The notes beneath the pieces were generated by a model. That model was not told the DNA's origin. It was given only the letters and a program-made list of their open reading frames with translations, and did no database searches. Shown here piece by piece: positions 21,771 to 32,334 of a stretch of DNA of 64,000 nucleotides. Within the stretch, counting starts at the first letter, position 1. The number at the start of each line of letters is the position of its first letter. The translations under genes and the position numbers were made by a program. This stretch comes from Euglena gracilis (taxonomy: Eukaryota > Euglenida > Euglenophyceae > Euglenales). The stretch covers positions 66,852,257 to 66,916,256 of the forward strand of contig CP154956.1 in NCBI GenBank assembly GCA_039621445.1, given 5' to 3'.

Positions 21771-22214
21771 CAAGGCGCTTTTGCTGGAGGCCCAACCCCA
21801 AGCAAAAGGACGCCCTGCAAGGGGCGGGTACCAACGCCGTGGGGTGGGTCCAGCCAGCAGCATCTTTTCCAGCTGTGTGCCCCCCCCTCCCCATCGATGA
21901 GCTTTAATTCCTGGCCAGCTGCCCACAGGACAATTGGAAGGTTTATTTTCTGGGAGGTGCAAAAATGGGCAAAATGTGGGTAAGAAATGAGCTAAAAGAA
22001 TGGGCTGTCCAGCTCAAATTTTGGTGGGACTATTTGATTTATTTGAAATGAACTCGCATTGCTGTGTGTTTTTTTGCAGCTTCGATTTTTGGAATCCGGT
22101 TTGACCTGGGTCATGTCACAGTTCCCGCCGGGTGAACTCACCTTATTTCCAGCCAGTCCAACTTTTCCAGCATCTGAACTGGACCATCCCTCGGGGTCGC
22201 TAGGCGACGCCCTG
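21771..22214. mobile_element. Probable introner-like element, TSD CCTGGAA(T/G)
   Basis: Direct repeats CCTGGAAT (21763-21770) and CCTGGAAG (22215-22222) differ at one base. Ends CAAGGCGC and GGCGACGCCCTG are only partly inverted. The joined frame (IDLLE to VLLG) is open. Confidence 0.55.
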
Positions 22215-22647
22215 CCTGGAAGTGTTATTGGGGGTTGAGTTCATTTCTCTTGATCTTTCAGCCAGATGGCTTCCCTTTCCTTTGTGTGTGTGCGTGTTTT
22301 TGGTTTTGGCAAAAAATTGTCTTTCTCCCCCCATTCGTTTTTCCTTTTTTTTTCGCAACAACTTTTTGAGTTGTATTGATTTTCACTGAAAGACTCCACA
22401 TTGCAAATAATTTTTTGGCCATACGCAATACCATTTTGCTATCTTCTGTGTTTTTGGCCAACATTTTGCATCTTAAAATCAAAATGTTCTGGGAAAAATA
22501 CAATGTTTTCATGTTTTTTTGCAACACCACAAATTGCTAAAATGAAATGCATTTCCCCCTTTTTTGCTCCGTGTTTTCTGAAGCATACTGTTCCCCCGCC
22601 CTGAAATCCCAGGTCAGCGTTCCGTTTGTGTGTGGTATTCTTTCCAG

Positions 22648-22704
22648 GTTGACGCTGATGACCACGTCGACCCTGTCAGTGGTTATGAGTCGTATTTTGA
22701 GCAA
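22648..22704 (+). CDS. Gene 3, acidic exon
   Basis: Acceptor TTCTTTCCAG, 19 codons VDADDHVDPVSGYESYFEQ, donor GTTGGA. Phase 0 both sides. Confidence 0.6.
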
Positions 22705-23480
22705 GTTGGACAGGATGGATCTTTTTTGTGAAATCATTTCTTTACCAATGAGTTTCCTATCAAAATTGTATGATACAAGTTGTATTATATTATTTTTTTT
22801 GACCGCACCGATGTACGTCCACAGGCATGACTTGACAACAGTCCTGTTGCACAGTTGCTCCAAATCCAGATCTGTTCTTTTGTCTGACTGGTGTTACTAC
22901 ACTCAAGATGATCCTGCCCAGACCCTATTATTTCATCTTTCCAAAGGGCTTTAATTGCCGAAGTAATATTTCCCCCCAAATGTACAGCCCCCATATGTAC
23001 ACATGCACACATATATGTAATTGGGTGCTTTAAATATTCTCAGGGGGGTTTAAATTTGGGAGTTCATCTTTGGAGGGGAAAAAACTTTTTTTGGATTGCT
23101 CTACAAATTTTCATCGCCTGCATCTGTTGTCAAATATCATTTATGCCAAATTTTGTTTGTACAAGTCTGTGCTCTGCTGATTTCCTCCAAAGTGTGCATT
23201 TTCGGAATGATCATCATTTCTTACGGAAATATTGTGGTGTATATTGGTGTGTTTCTCTTTTTCCTTGGATTGCACCCTCGGGGTGCTCACATTGGGTGCT
23301 TTACATTCGGAATGGTAACCAAACCCGTGGGGGGCTTTACAATTGGGCGGGTTTTTATAATTAGGTGGTTTTTTCTGCAACGGCTTCCAAAGCCAACGTG
23401 ACCTGCAACTGGGTTGAACCAGGGGAAGAAGGTTCACCAAATGAAGGAGAGTGTTACCATCATTCAAAATTTCTGTCCAG

Positions 23481-23570
23481 GCTGCAGCTTTTTCCCAAGG
23501 CAAAAGTTCTGATGGTGGTCCCCTTTTGGGCTTCAGCACCATGGTGGCCCCTATTAATCACCGTGTCCAG
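23481..23570 (+). CDS. Gene 3, exon
   Basis: Acceptor TTCTGTCCAG, 30 codons starting AAAFSQGKSSDGGPLLGF and ending PINHRVQ, donor GTGAAC. Phase 0 both sides. No domain recognised. Confidence 0.6.
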
Positions 23571-23689
23571 GTGAACCTCCCTTTTTTGTTCCCTATTCTC
23601 CTGTATTTCACAGAGGAACCAAAGTTTTGCATCTGAAGGGGGTTTGAATTTTTGAATGAAATTTTTGGTTTGTCCCCCACCATACAATC

Positions 23690-23950
23690 AATTTGTCACG
23701 GTGGGTGGCTGGTTTCTTTCAGGGTGACTGGTTTTTGGCCTGGTGGCGGTCGGCAAAAAAAAATGCTAAAGTAACCTGGCGCCGAAGGTTTTCGGCCTTT
23801 TCCTATTTGTGGTCAATTTCCCTTGCATTGCATGGCCGCCCCCCCCCCCCCCCCCAGGAGGGAGGGTTAGTGACTGACTGGTTTTCTGAAAAGAAAAAAA
23901 AGTGCTGACTAGTTTTTGAAAGAGTGGAAGTGACCCCCCCGGGGTCGATA
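23690..23950. repeat. GTGACTGACTGGTTTT word family
   Basis: GACTGACTGG and GACTGGTTTTT words flank C/G runs and a GGCGCCGAAGG block. Related blocks at 19385-19640 and 54815-55140. Confidence 0.7.
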
Positions 23951-24129
23951 AAGAATTAAATAATAATAATAATATCTAATTATCATGTCTCCCACTGTGT
24001 CTGCCCATGGTGATCCACGATGCGCAACCCCATTGGTTCAAATTGACCAAAGTCAATAAGGAAGGGCTTTGCTCAAGGAGTCGCAACGAAGGGAAGGTCT
24101 ACCCCTGGTTGGACTTTGGCTTTCCAGCT

Positions 24130-24590
24130 GCCCCTGACCCCCTCAAAAAAACAACAATAAGACCCAGGTCTTATTATTTGGGTCCGTTGCTGAACCTCCA
24201 GGGGGGTCTTATTTTGGGAGGGTCACTTTTTTGGGGGAACTTGAAAAATGACGTCTTTTTCTCCCCCGGGTCGGTCAAGGAAAATATCCAAAATTTTTCC
24301 TTCGGCGCTTTGTGCCATGTGTAAATTAGTGTACGCTTACCATGTTTTTTGCACTTCAAAAATCCGAACATTTGTTGCAATTTCATCGCTTTGAGGGTTG
24401 CAATTTTTGGTATTTTTTTAGGGCATTGTTTTCCCCCCTGGCGCTTCGCGCCGTCAGGGGGTGGTCTAATTTTTGGTTTTTTGTTTGACCGGCCCAGGGG
24501 GTCTTATTTTGGGGAGGGTGTTATTTTTGGGGGGTGGTCTTATTTTTGGGGTCTTATTCTGGGGGGTTACTGGAAAATTCTCCCTAGGGT
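24130..24590 (-). mobile_element. AAATAAGACC dispersed element, copy 4 (inverted)
   Basis: Reverse-orientation copy: GGTCTTATT words at both ends, TCCGTTGCTGAACCTCCAGG, CTTCGGCGCTTTGTGCCATG, TTTTTTGCACTTCAAAAATC. A further inverted, decayed copy lies at 63440-63760. Confidence 0.75.
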
Positions 24591-25265
24591 GACTTTAAAA
24601 AGCTCGCCGTTGATGAACTGAGCGCAAATAAAAAGGAAAAAAGGAAAAAAGGAAAACAGGAAAAATGGAAAAAAGGAAGATAGGGAAAAAGGAAAACGGG
24701 GGAAAAAAATGGGTTTCCAAAAAAAATGTGAATCAAAATTTTCGGTAAGATACTGTTACAATATAAATAATCACCCTATCTTCAGAAACAAGAAGGCCAG
24801 AAACGAAAAATACCCAAAATTTGAAAGAGAAGGGAATGATTCAAAGAAAGAGCCACAACGCTTACTGTCACATTTTTGCCCCAATACCCAAAACGATAGG
24901 CCCCAATGTCAAAGTCGGGATAGTGTGGTTTGGATGACCAACTGCGAACCCCTCGGGATTTGGAATTGAGCGGGTAATGAACCTGCACCGATCAAGCAAA
25001 ATCATCCGCTCTTGTGGTTACAATGACTCAGGAGTTTTTTTTTTTTTTTTTTTTAAAAAAACAAAAACTTGAAAACTTGAAAACTTGAAAAAAAAAAAAC
25101 TTGAAATTTTTTTAATAAGGGTTGGTGATTAGGGGCCTGGCGGCAGGGAAGAACAAAACAGTCTGGAGGGGGGCTTTCTCCACTTGTGGCACAAAGTGCA
25201 GAAAATTTGCTGGACCCCAATATTGATCCCTCTCAAAAGTGGCTCCACCCGACCCCTCCCCCCCC

Positions 25266-25391
25266 CAGGGGTGGGTGGGTGAGTGGGTGCCAACACCCCA
25301 GCCCAAGGGCCTCTGCCTCTAAGAGGGAGAAGCTCTCTGAGAGGCAGAGGCTCTCTTGGGTTGGGGTGTTGGCACCCACTCACCCACCCAT
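25266..25391. repeat. Long hairpin (~55-bp imperfect arms)
   Basis: GTGAGTGGGTGCCAACACCC ... AAGGGCCTCTGCCTCT is followed, after a short loop, by AGAGGCAGAGGCTCTC ... GGGTGTTGGCACCCACTCAC. Confidence 0.92.
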
Positions 25392-25474
25392 TATTCAAAC
25401 AGTAGATTTGCAGTTCCCTGCTGAAGTGTGATTCCCATACCTGTGCCAACGTTTTATGAAGGTTCCCCACCCAG

Positions 25475-25558
25475 CACGATTCCCGTTTGGGTCCAACCGT
25501 GTGGGTCTACCCCTCTGTTCTATCACTATGACAAACCTGGAACTAGGGCTTTTCTTAA
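25475..25558 (+). CDS. Gene 3, WW-like domain exon, left part
   Basis: Open frame STIPVWVQPCGSTPLF, then YHYDKPGT, and 15 nt of the element at 25544. W-V-Q ... F-Y-H-Y matches the first Trp and the aromatic strand of a WW domain (a fold that binds proline-rich peptides). The start is uncertain: CCCAG at 25474 is used, but the frame is open from 25423. The exit would need a GC donor (TTAA|GCCGGA). Confidence 0.5.
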
Positions 25559-26034
25559 GCCGGAGGGGACCCTATCCCCCCGGGGGGGGGTCCAGCCAGC
25601 CAGCAGCTCAAATCTAGCCAGCAGCCCAAATTCGGGCTGGGAGCCCCCCCCCCCGGGGGGGGGGGGGGGGGGTGAAATAAAGTTGGGTCCAGCCCGGCCG
25701 GAGGCCGGGCCAGCCGGCCGCAGGCTGACCAGCCAGCCGCAGGCTGCCCAGCTCACCTATCCCTGCATTTCTTTCAGCATTTCAGCATTTTTTTTTCTGG
25801 AGGAACAGCCCCGATCCAGCCTTGATCTAGCTCCAACCATCAAAATGTCGAAAATCGCAAAAAAAATTCAGAACCTTTTGTTTTTCATCGACCCAGCCCA
25901 ACCCAGCCCCCTCCAGCCCCGGACCCCCCTATCCCCAGGGGGGGGGGTCCAGCCAGCAGCTCATTTCCAGCCAGCAGCCTTTTTGCCAGCCGGAGGCTGG
26001 ACTCCACCCGGGGGGGTCCTTAAGAAAACCCCTG
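25544..26034. mobile_element. Introner-like element inside the WW-like domain, TSD CCTGGAAC
   Basis: Perfect duplications CCTGGAAC at 25536-25543 and 26035-26042. Terminal repeats TAGGGCTTTTCTTAAG and CTTAAGAAAACCCCTG differ at two positions. Interior is rich in CCAGCC/GGCTGG. Deleting it joins YHYDKPGT to PRTEWPITA. A GC (25559) ... AG (26023-26024) pair would remove it in frame with a 33-nt scar. No GT sits at the equivalent place. Confidence 0.88.
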
Positions 26035-26073
26035 CCTGGAACTCCCCGCACGGAGTGGCCCATCACAGCCTGA
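26025..26073 (+). CDS. Gene 3, terminal exon: end of WW-like domain and stop
   Basis: After TTAAG in the right terminal repeat the frame reads KPLPGTPRTEWPITA and a TGA. T-E-W-P supplies the second Trp and Pro of a WW domain. If this stop is used, gene 3 ends here, 97 bp before the next candidate start. Confidence 0.45.
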
Positions 26074-26170
26074 AGAAGTGCGAAGTGGATCCTTGCCGCC
26101 CCGGCCATTTTTCTGTCTTTCCGGAAGTTTCATACCATTCAAACTGCAGCACGCACTGCTGGGAGGGTTT

Positions 26171-26434
26171 ATGGTGGCCTCTTGTCGACGTTCCAGCCCA
26201 TCCGACCCCCCAGTGGTCCCGGAGGGGGGTGCATTGGAGGAAGTGGGGAATGCCGCCGCCACCTGTCACACGGGGCCTGGTGCCGCGGGGCTGTTCCACA
26301 ACCTGCCCATTGTGTGCGCCGCCGCGACCCTGGAGAAGCTGCGGCCGCAACTGCATGGAGCGCCTCGGGAGCAGCGCCGTGGCCAGGTCGAGGCGCTGCG
26401 AAGAGCCAACAACCTCTTCCGGACCTTGCGTGAG
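26171..26434 (+). CDS. Gene 4 (Maelstrom-like), candidate first exon
   Basis: ATG at 26171 opens 88 codons to GAG|GTGCTG, phase 0 (a GTGAGG donor five bases upstream would give phase 1). The second half is Leu/Arg-rich and helical, with high GC3: LFHNLPIVCAAATLEKLRPQ, then EALRRANNLFRTLRE. The first third could instead be intron (an AG lies at 26199). No family recognised; linked to the downstream exons by phase and strand only. Confidence 0.45.
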
Positions 26435-26484
26435 GTGCTGGGCAATGCCGTGTATCCGTGCATGCTTTCCTGCATGTGTGGGTG

Positions 26485-26640
26485 GATAAACCCCCCCTCC
26501 CACTTATAACCCCCCCCCCCATCTTTTAACCCACCCCCATCCTATAACCCCCCCCCCTCTGGGGGCTGACCATCGAACCGGATCTTATAACCCCCGCGGG
26601 GTTATGGGTGGGGAGGGGGGTTTATGTTCTCAGTTCGTCT
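26485..26640. repeat. TTATAACCCCCC word family
   Basis: About five TTATAACCCCCCCC words and an inverted GGGGGTTTAT end. Same architecture as the other word-plus-C-run blocks. Confidence 0.75.
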
Positions 26641-27425
26641 GTAATATAAATTGAGTTTTGTCCAATTTCAACAACAATTTTTTTTGGCTCTCAAAGACAT
26701 CAAATGCCATCTTTATTTTCTTCAAATTGAAAATTTGGAATATTTTGTCTCCTTCATTATCACCACAATCATAATTCTCATGAGTTTAATGGCCGACGTT
26801 GATGTTGATTGGGATTAAATTTTGAGGAAGTTATTTCACCATCTTTGGCGGTTTGCAATGGCGGCACAGTGTTTAATATGGGAAGCTTATTTTTTGGGCC
26901 TCGCTGGATTAACCTGGGGGAGACTTGGGGTTTGGGCCTTTTGTTTATCGCATTTTCTGGAACTCAAGGATAGGCAAGGAGTTGGAAGGAGCCACGAGCC
27001 CTCAATTTTCGGCTACAGAAAAGTGAGCTGGATGGCACCAATATTATGCGATAATCAACCAATTTTCAGAGTATTATTTGCAATTCCGTACTCTGAAACC
27101 TTTTAAATTTTTGAGGTGACCAGAGTTTTTGCGAGAGATCGTAAAAAGCAGCAAGAGTTTATTCACGGCGTTGAATAAACAATGCTCAATGTATACATTT
27201 TGTGTGAAACTGGAATTGCGTTGATATACACACATACAATTGCCAAATTTGCATAAAAGCATTTGGTGTTTTGTGAAAATGGGTTGGGATTGATGACTGA
27301 TCCCCTTGTGACGACAGTTCCAAGCCAGTTGTGCAAATATTTAGAAAACCCACCCATGCAATGAACCCCCCCCCCCGCAGGAATAACAGCTGCTCCACAT
27401 AATATGCCCCTGGCGTGTCACAGTG

Positions 27426-28182
27426 GGGGAACTAAATAGTGGGACACTTGAAAATTTTGTGGGGCATGCCCACCCCCCAGCCCCAAAGCCTCTGCCAGCC
27501 CGTCGGTTGTGGTGATGGTGTGCGCACACTGGCACGGCCCCGCCCCACGCAGCAGTGCCGCAGCCAGCTCTGCTGCAGCACGCCGTGCGAAATGGAGGTC
27601 AGTCCGGTGAGAATAGTTTTCCCCCTTCTCTTACCCCTTCCATATTGCAAAACAAACCCAGGTTGGCAAGGGGCCGACACGGCCCATGCTGCAGTGAGGA
27701 CCCCATCTTTGAAGAATGAAAGAAAGATACCAACCCCTGCCAGCATAAGCTTGGGGGGCAATGACTTTGACAAGGGTACCATTTTGGGTGAAAAATGGCC
27801 AAAACTGTCGCCTTTCACCCAAGATGGTACCCTTGTCAAAGTCATTGCCCCCCCAAGCTTATGCTGGCAGGGGTTGGTATCTTTCTTTCATTCTTCAAAG
27901 ATGGGGTCCTCACCGCAGCATGGGCCGTGTCGGCCCCTTGCCAACCTGGGTTTGTTTTGCAATATGGAAGGGGTCAGAGAAGGGGAAAAAACCTATTCTC
28001 ACCGGACTGACCTCCATTTCGCACAGCGTGCTGCAGCAGAGCTGGCTGGGGCACTGCTGTGTGGGGCCGGGCCGTGCCAGTGTGCGCACACCATCACCAC
28101 AACCGACGGGCTGGCAGAGGCTTTGGGGCTGGGGGGTGGGCATGCCCCACAAAATTTTCAAGTTCCCACTATTTAGTTCCCC
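27426..28182. mobile_element. 757-bp foldback (two ~365-bp inverted arms)
   Basis: Left arm begins GGGGAACTAAATAGTGGG; right arm ends with its complement. Centre near 27804 with a ~25-base loop between GGTACCATTTTGGGTGA and TCACCCAAGATGGTACC. Arms are nearly identical, so the insertion or conversion is recent. A decayed single arm lies at 11240-11450. No target duplication could be fixed. Open frames in both arms mirror each other and are not genes. Confidence 0.92.
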
Positions 28183-28332
28183 TGGTGCAGTATGCGTGCC
28201 CCCTGCAGCGAACCCTCTTGTGATACAAAACCCAACCCGAGCACTAGCCAGGAGCCAGGCAGAAACGCACTCCACCTGTTCGCGAACGCGGCACGTTGCC
28301 CTCCCTTTCCCTTCGCCCGGCCCGACCGGCAG

Positions 28333-28416
28333 GCACCGGACTTCGACGCCGCCGGCCGGGTGGTAGAGGACCTCCTGGCTGCCCTGCCGGAGGCGGGCCA
28401 GCTGTCCGGGGCCGGG
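28333..28416 (+). CDS. Gene 4, exon
   Basis: Acceptor CCGACCGGCAG, 28 codons APDFDAAGRVVEDLLAALPE..., donor GTCAGT. Phase 0 both sides, GC3 near 90%. Helical. Confidence 0.55.
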
Positions 28417-28538
28417 GTCAGTGCGTCCGCGCGCATTCCTCCGGGGGGGCGTGCAATGGTCACTGGGCGGCCTTGTCTCCCTCCAGAGATAACCCGTGCC
28501 CCGCCACGTTCTTCTCCCTGGGCTGGGGCTTGTTCCAG

Positions 28539-28604
28539 ACCAGGTTCTCCCAGCAGGTGCCCTTGCAGGTCGTCGTGGATCAGGCGGCGGAGTATGCCGT
28601 CCAG
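28539..28604 (+). CDS. Gene 4, exon
   Basis: Acceptor GCTTGTTCCAG, 22 codons TRFSQQVPLQVVVDQAAEYA..., donor GTTGGG. Phase 0 both sides. The frame is open upstream (NPCPATFFSLGWGLFQ), so the exon could start at 28488 in another phase. Confidence 0.5.
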
Positions 28605-29016
28605 GTTGGGCTTCATGACTGCTCCCTTTGGGTGCAAATGAGATTGGCTCAACGAACGGGTCATAAAATCCTCAAGACACACAGCCACACAAAGAGCAGC
28701 CAAAAGCAGTCGAAAGTAGCCAAGGCACTCAAAGCAGCCACAAGCAGCAAGCAGCAAGCAGAAACACAAACACAAAGCAGCAAGCAGCCAAAACTGGCCA
28801 GAAGCGGCCAGAAGTGTCCAAAAATGGCTTAATGAGGCCGAAAATGACCCCCCCCCCAAATAGGTGAGCCTCCAAATTGTGGCCACCATCAAGCTCTTCG
28901 AGTGTCGAAAGAAATGGTATTGGCTGATGTTCATTTTCAGAAGCGGGTGCACACGGATGCATGTTTTTTTTGATTTTGAGAAACGCCTAGAATTGGGAGC
29001 CTGTATTGTCACGGAT

Positions 29017-29806
29017 CAGGGATCCTCACACGTCCTGAAAAGGAAATTCACGGAAATTCACGGAGGATCACGGAAATGGGCGGAAGGCTATTTTCACGGA
29101 AATCACGGAAAATCACGGAAGTTCACGGATGAGGAGGAGGGTTCGGAAAAAAGTTTTGGTCTTTTTTTGAATGTGTTTTGTTTGTGCAGATACATTTTGA
29201 TGGGTGTTTTGCACATTCTCTGCCTTTCCAAACAGACAATGTCGTCCAATGCATTTTTTTTGTAAATTTTTCTTCCTAGCCAAGACACCCCACTGAAGCA
29301 GTTGGATTTTCGGGAGTCGGTGAAGAAGCAAAGCCTCACCCAGACAATCACAGATGATTTTGTGGCCGTTTCCCTCCATTCTGGTCTCCCGGTCACAAAA
29401 TTGGACCTCGAAAGCATCAGAGGTGTTCTCCAGAAATATACACAAGTTGAGGGTGTGTGGGTTTTATGACCTTCCACCTTTCTGCCCAGGCTGCATTCGG
29501 AAGGGTCAATCGCTATATTGGTCTGCTGACAGGGTTTTGGCAACCCATTTAGGGGCAATCAAGATAAAATTTCCCCCTCTCCTGTACGTTTTTTATTTTC
29601 ATATACAGCTGTGGATAGGAACTGGGGGGGTCTCCAGGACTATACTATGGAGAAACGATCTGCTGCCACAACCGTCCAAATATGGCTCCAGTGCAGAATG
29701 GAATGTGGCCTTTGACCTGTCAAAGGAAACAGGAAAATCACGGAAAATCACGGAAAATCACAGATACATTTTGGCCTCGGCCAGCACGGACGTGTGAGGA
29801 TCCCTG
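29017..29806 (+). mobile_element. hAT-like element with transposase remnant
   Basis: Perfect 19-bp terminal repeats CAGGGATCCTCACACGTCC / GGACGTGTGAGGATCCCTG. Flanks CACGGAT and CACTGAT agree at 6 of 7. Subterminal TCACGGAAA repeats lie at 29040-29130 and 29735-29765. Between them, 29280-29452 encodes DDFVAVSLHSGLPVTKLD and RGVLQKYTQ, resembling the N-terminal part of hAT transposases (h-x-x-SG-h-P-h-x-K-h). A following segment (29614-29720) is open but decayed. Too short to be autonomous. Confidence 0.8.
29280..29452 (+). pseudogene. hAT transposase fragment
   Basis: 57 open codons inside the element at 29017-29806, preceded by TTCCTAG and followed by GTGTGT, so it may once have been an exon of the transposase. 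Lacks the catalytic DDE region and the dimerisation domain. Confidence 0.6.
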
Positions 29807-29948
29807 CACTGATGCTGGACCATCCATACCGTGCTTAGTCATGGTCTTGTTTACCTCCCGGAAATCCGTCACACATAGCATTCTGAACCAAATGAACAAG
29901 ACCCGGCGGTAGTCTGGGGTGGTAGCCAAAGCACCCATGGTCATCCAG

Positions 29949-30080
29949 GCTCCCAAACCTGATCATGCCCAGTCACGAGTCATGCCAAAGCCCAGTCATG
30001 TTCAACAGAAAGCCCAGTCATCCCAACTTCAAGCAAAGATGATGCGCACAAAATCGCAAAGAAAAGTGGCCATCTCTCAG
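29949..30080 (+). CDS. Gene 4, Gln/Lys/Ser-rich exon
   Basis: Acceptor GTCATCCAG, 44 codons from APKPDHAQSRVMPKPSHVQQ to RTKSQRKVAISQ, donor GTTGGC. Phase 0 both sides. Basic and probably disordered. Confidence 0.55.
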
Positions 30081-30905
30081 GTTGGCAGCTCAGTTATGCA
30101 GTTTGATGGAAGCCGCAACAAGAGCTCTGAAAGGTCACAGGATCGGTGGTGTGCAGTGTTGTGTCTTTCCACATCTGACCAAGCATACATAGGTCAGCCC
30201 AGGGCTGGTCTTGTCGGACTGGGGGTCGTCATGAAGGAACTTCACACAGTGGGAGTTAGAACTGAATGGGTTGCTCAAAATCACTTTTTTTGTGAGGGTC
30301 ACAGTGGCTGTTTTCCCTCTTCATTCACGTGGTTATTTTCAAACCTTCAGACGTTGAAGGACTTCATTTTTAAGGAGAAAGAACTCTTACGCACATATCG
30401 GCCAATCTGTGGAGGAAGGGTATGTGTCAGGGGACATGGTGGGAAACAGGGGAATGTCATTTTGGGCAAGGTCCTTTTCAGCAGAGAAAATCTCATTTGG
30501 GCGCCTTTTCCATTGCCTTTGGCGTCTAAGTCGTGTTTGCAGGACCAGACAAACATGGGGATTGGCGTTGACATGGGGGCAACCTCACATTCTCGTTCAT
30601 TCACATTCTCACTCGTTCGAATTCAGAATGGTCCCAAAGCCCTCCAATCTCCCTGGATAACACCCCCCAGTGAGGTCAGGAACTCGACGTGTGGATGTGA
30701 ATGGTTTGAGGCCCAAAGCAGTGTGACGGTGTTTCCTTTGCTTCCTGGCTTGTGGCAGGAGCTGAACAACAATGTGTGTTCAGCTCATAGCGTTGCTTGC
30801 TGACCCATCCCGGGGGGTTGTTCACTCAAGCCACTCCACCTAAAAAAAATGGCCCAAAGGTCCACGAATTATCACAACATTGAAAAAAATGAGGCAAGAA
30901 TCCAG

Positions 30906-31007
30906 TCAGTCATCCCCAGAGTTGCAATGAAGCTAACTGAAGCCATGCTTGGCCCCGAGTACCTCAACCTACCCCAACTGTTGGAGACATATGCCCAGCC
31001 AGAGGAG
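30906..31007 (+). CDS. Gene 4, exon
   Basis: Acceptor AGAATCCAG, 34 codons SVIPRVAMKLTEAMLGPEYL to LLETYAQPEE, donor GTCTCG. Phase 0 both sides. The frame is open upstream to an ATG at 30849, which could be an alternative start for the downstream gene. Confidence 0.55.
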
Positions 31008-31139
31008 GTCTCGGCGGGCCCAGGTGCGCTTGTACCCCAACCGGCCTTTCAGATTTACCCAGGGGTTTGTGGTGATCCTGAAACGGATAATTACGGATAA
31101 CTACGGAGAAGCCTGACTCCCAAGTAAACCCCAGGGGGT

Positions 31140-31510
31140 TCGATTTTGCCGCCCAAATATAAAGCCCCCCCCCCCCGACGTGGAGCCAGCCAGACGCTGG
31201 TGTCATTCAGGAAAAGTAGAAAATTTTTGGGTGGATACAGCATTTTTTCATCAGAGATGCTCCATTTTGGATAAGAATTGCACATTTCTGCGAAAAATAG
31301 GAGACAACGAACATTTGCATAAAATTTGTATTTGGATTGAAGGCCACAGTTGAAGGCTGCTGAAGGTCATAGAGGCACCAAAAAGTTTGATTTCCCCCCA
31401 TGATGTGAAGCCCCCCCAAAGCCCCCCCCCCCCCAAAAGCTCCCCCTGAGGCTTGAAATCCCTTCCAAATGTAAACCAGGGGGGATTTAGATTTGGGGGG
31501 TCATAGATAA
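31140..31510. repeat. AAATATAAAGCCCCC / GTGAAGCCCCCC words
   Basis: Left block CCCAAATATAAAGCCCCCC, right blocks TGTGAAGCCCCCC and AAATGTAAACCAGGGG around a unique A/T-rich core. Word-plus-C-run architecture. Confidence 0.55.
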
Positions 31511-31868
31511 CTATGGATGACTGTGGATATGAGGTCTGGCATGGCTGATGAGGGCTTTTGACTGAGTATCACACATTGATGTATATCAGGATGTGATAAT
31601 TGTGTGCACGCCATATTCTTTTTGATCTTGGTTTTTGGACGTTTCAGAGGTTGCACTACACTCAATCTGTCTTCTATTATTAGATTTCAACTTTTTTGGA
31701 TGGCTGGCCCAGTTAATATAGGCGTTTTTTTCAACTTCGGATTACTGCGGATACCTACGGATAAGAATTTGACCCCCACCAATCCCTGATTAACCATTGT
31801 ACATTGGCCCCAGACACCTCCCCAGACCTCCTGGGTGCGCAGGAGGGGCCAGCGCCAGGGCCACCGAG

Positions 31869-31952
31869 TTCCGCCACGACGCGTTCTCCTCCACGCCGGT
31901 GTTGCTGAGGGTCGCGCTCCCCGAGCCCGACGCCAACCGCGAACGCTTCAGG
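31869..31952 (+). CDS. Gene 4, exon
   Basis: 28 codons FRHDAFSSTPVLLRVALPEP to RERFR, then GTGTGG. GC3 close to 100%. The acceptor (ACCGAG) is weak; upstream acceptors give other phases. Phase 0 both sides. Confidence 0.45.
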
Positions 31953-32274
31953 GTGTGGCCGCCTATGTAACTGGATGCTTTCTTTGAATATTTTTCGCTT
32001 TAGCGTGACCACACGCATATTGCTTGGAGGGGTGGCAGAGGTTGTCCCGCTTCCCCCGAGGATCACAAGACCAAAGCGTGACGCGATGAACAGAAATGAG
32101 AAAATATGCATTTTGACAGATGTATTTTAACCAGTTGATTTATGGATGCGGTTGGAACAGTCCCCTGATTTTTTGTTTGTTTTCAGTGAATGGTGACAAC
32201 GGTCTGCAGAGGTGGACCAAAATTTCTCGGCTCTTGGTTTGGCTTGATGCTGAAGTCGCTTCCGCCTGTCACAG

Positions 32275-32334
32275 ACATGGCTGCAGTCCCTTGGCGTCCC
32301 CTTTGACGATGCCCGTGTGGCGTACATCAACGGG
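32275..32334 (+). CDS. Gene 4 (Maelstrom), HMG-box-like region, part 1
   Basis: Acceptor CTGTCACAG, 20 codons WLQSLGVPFDDARVAYING, donor GTGTGT. Phase 0 both sides. With the next exon, the spacing G-[LV]-P ... [IV] ... W ... R fits the HMG-box region that precedes the MAEL domain in animal Maelstrom. This is a weak alignment made by eye. Confidence 0.55.

Noticed and set aside
27439-28366. Large mirrored open frames (up to 245 codons)
   Set aside because: They are the two arms of the foldback read in opposite directions.
29280-29720. Segments read first as exons of the Maelstrom gene
   Set aside because: They lie between perfect inverted repeats of a hAT-like element and resemble transposase; entry phase also does not fit.
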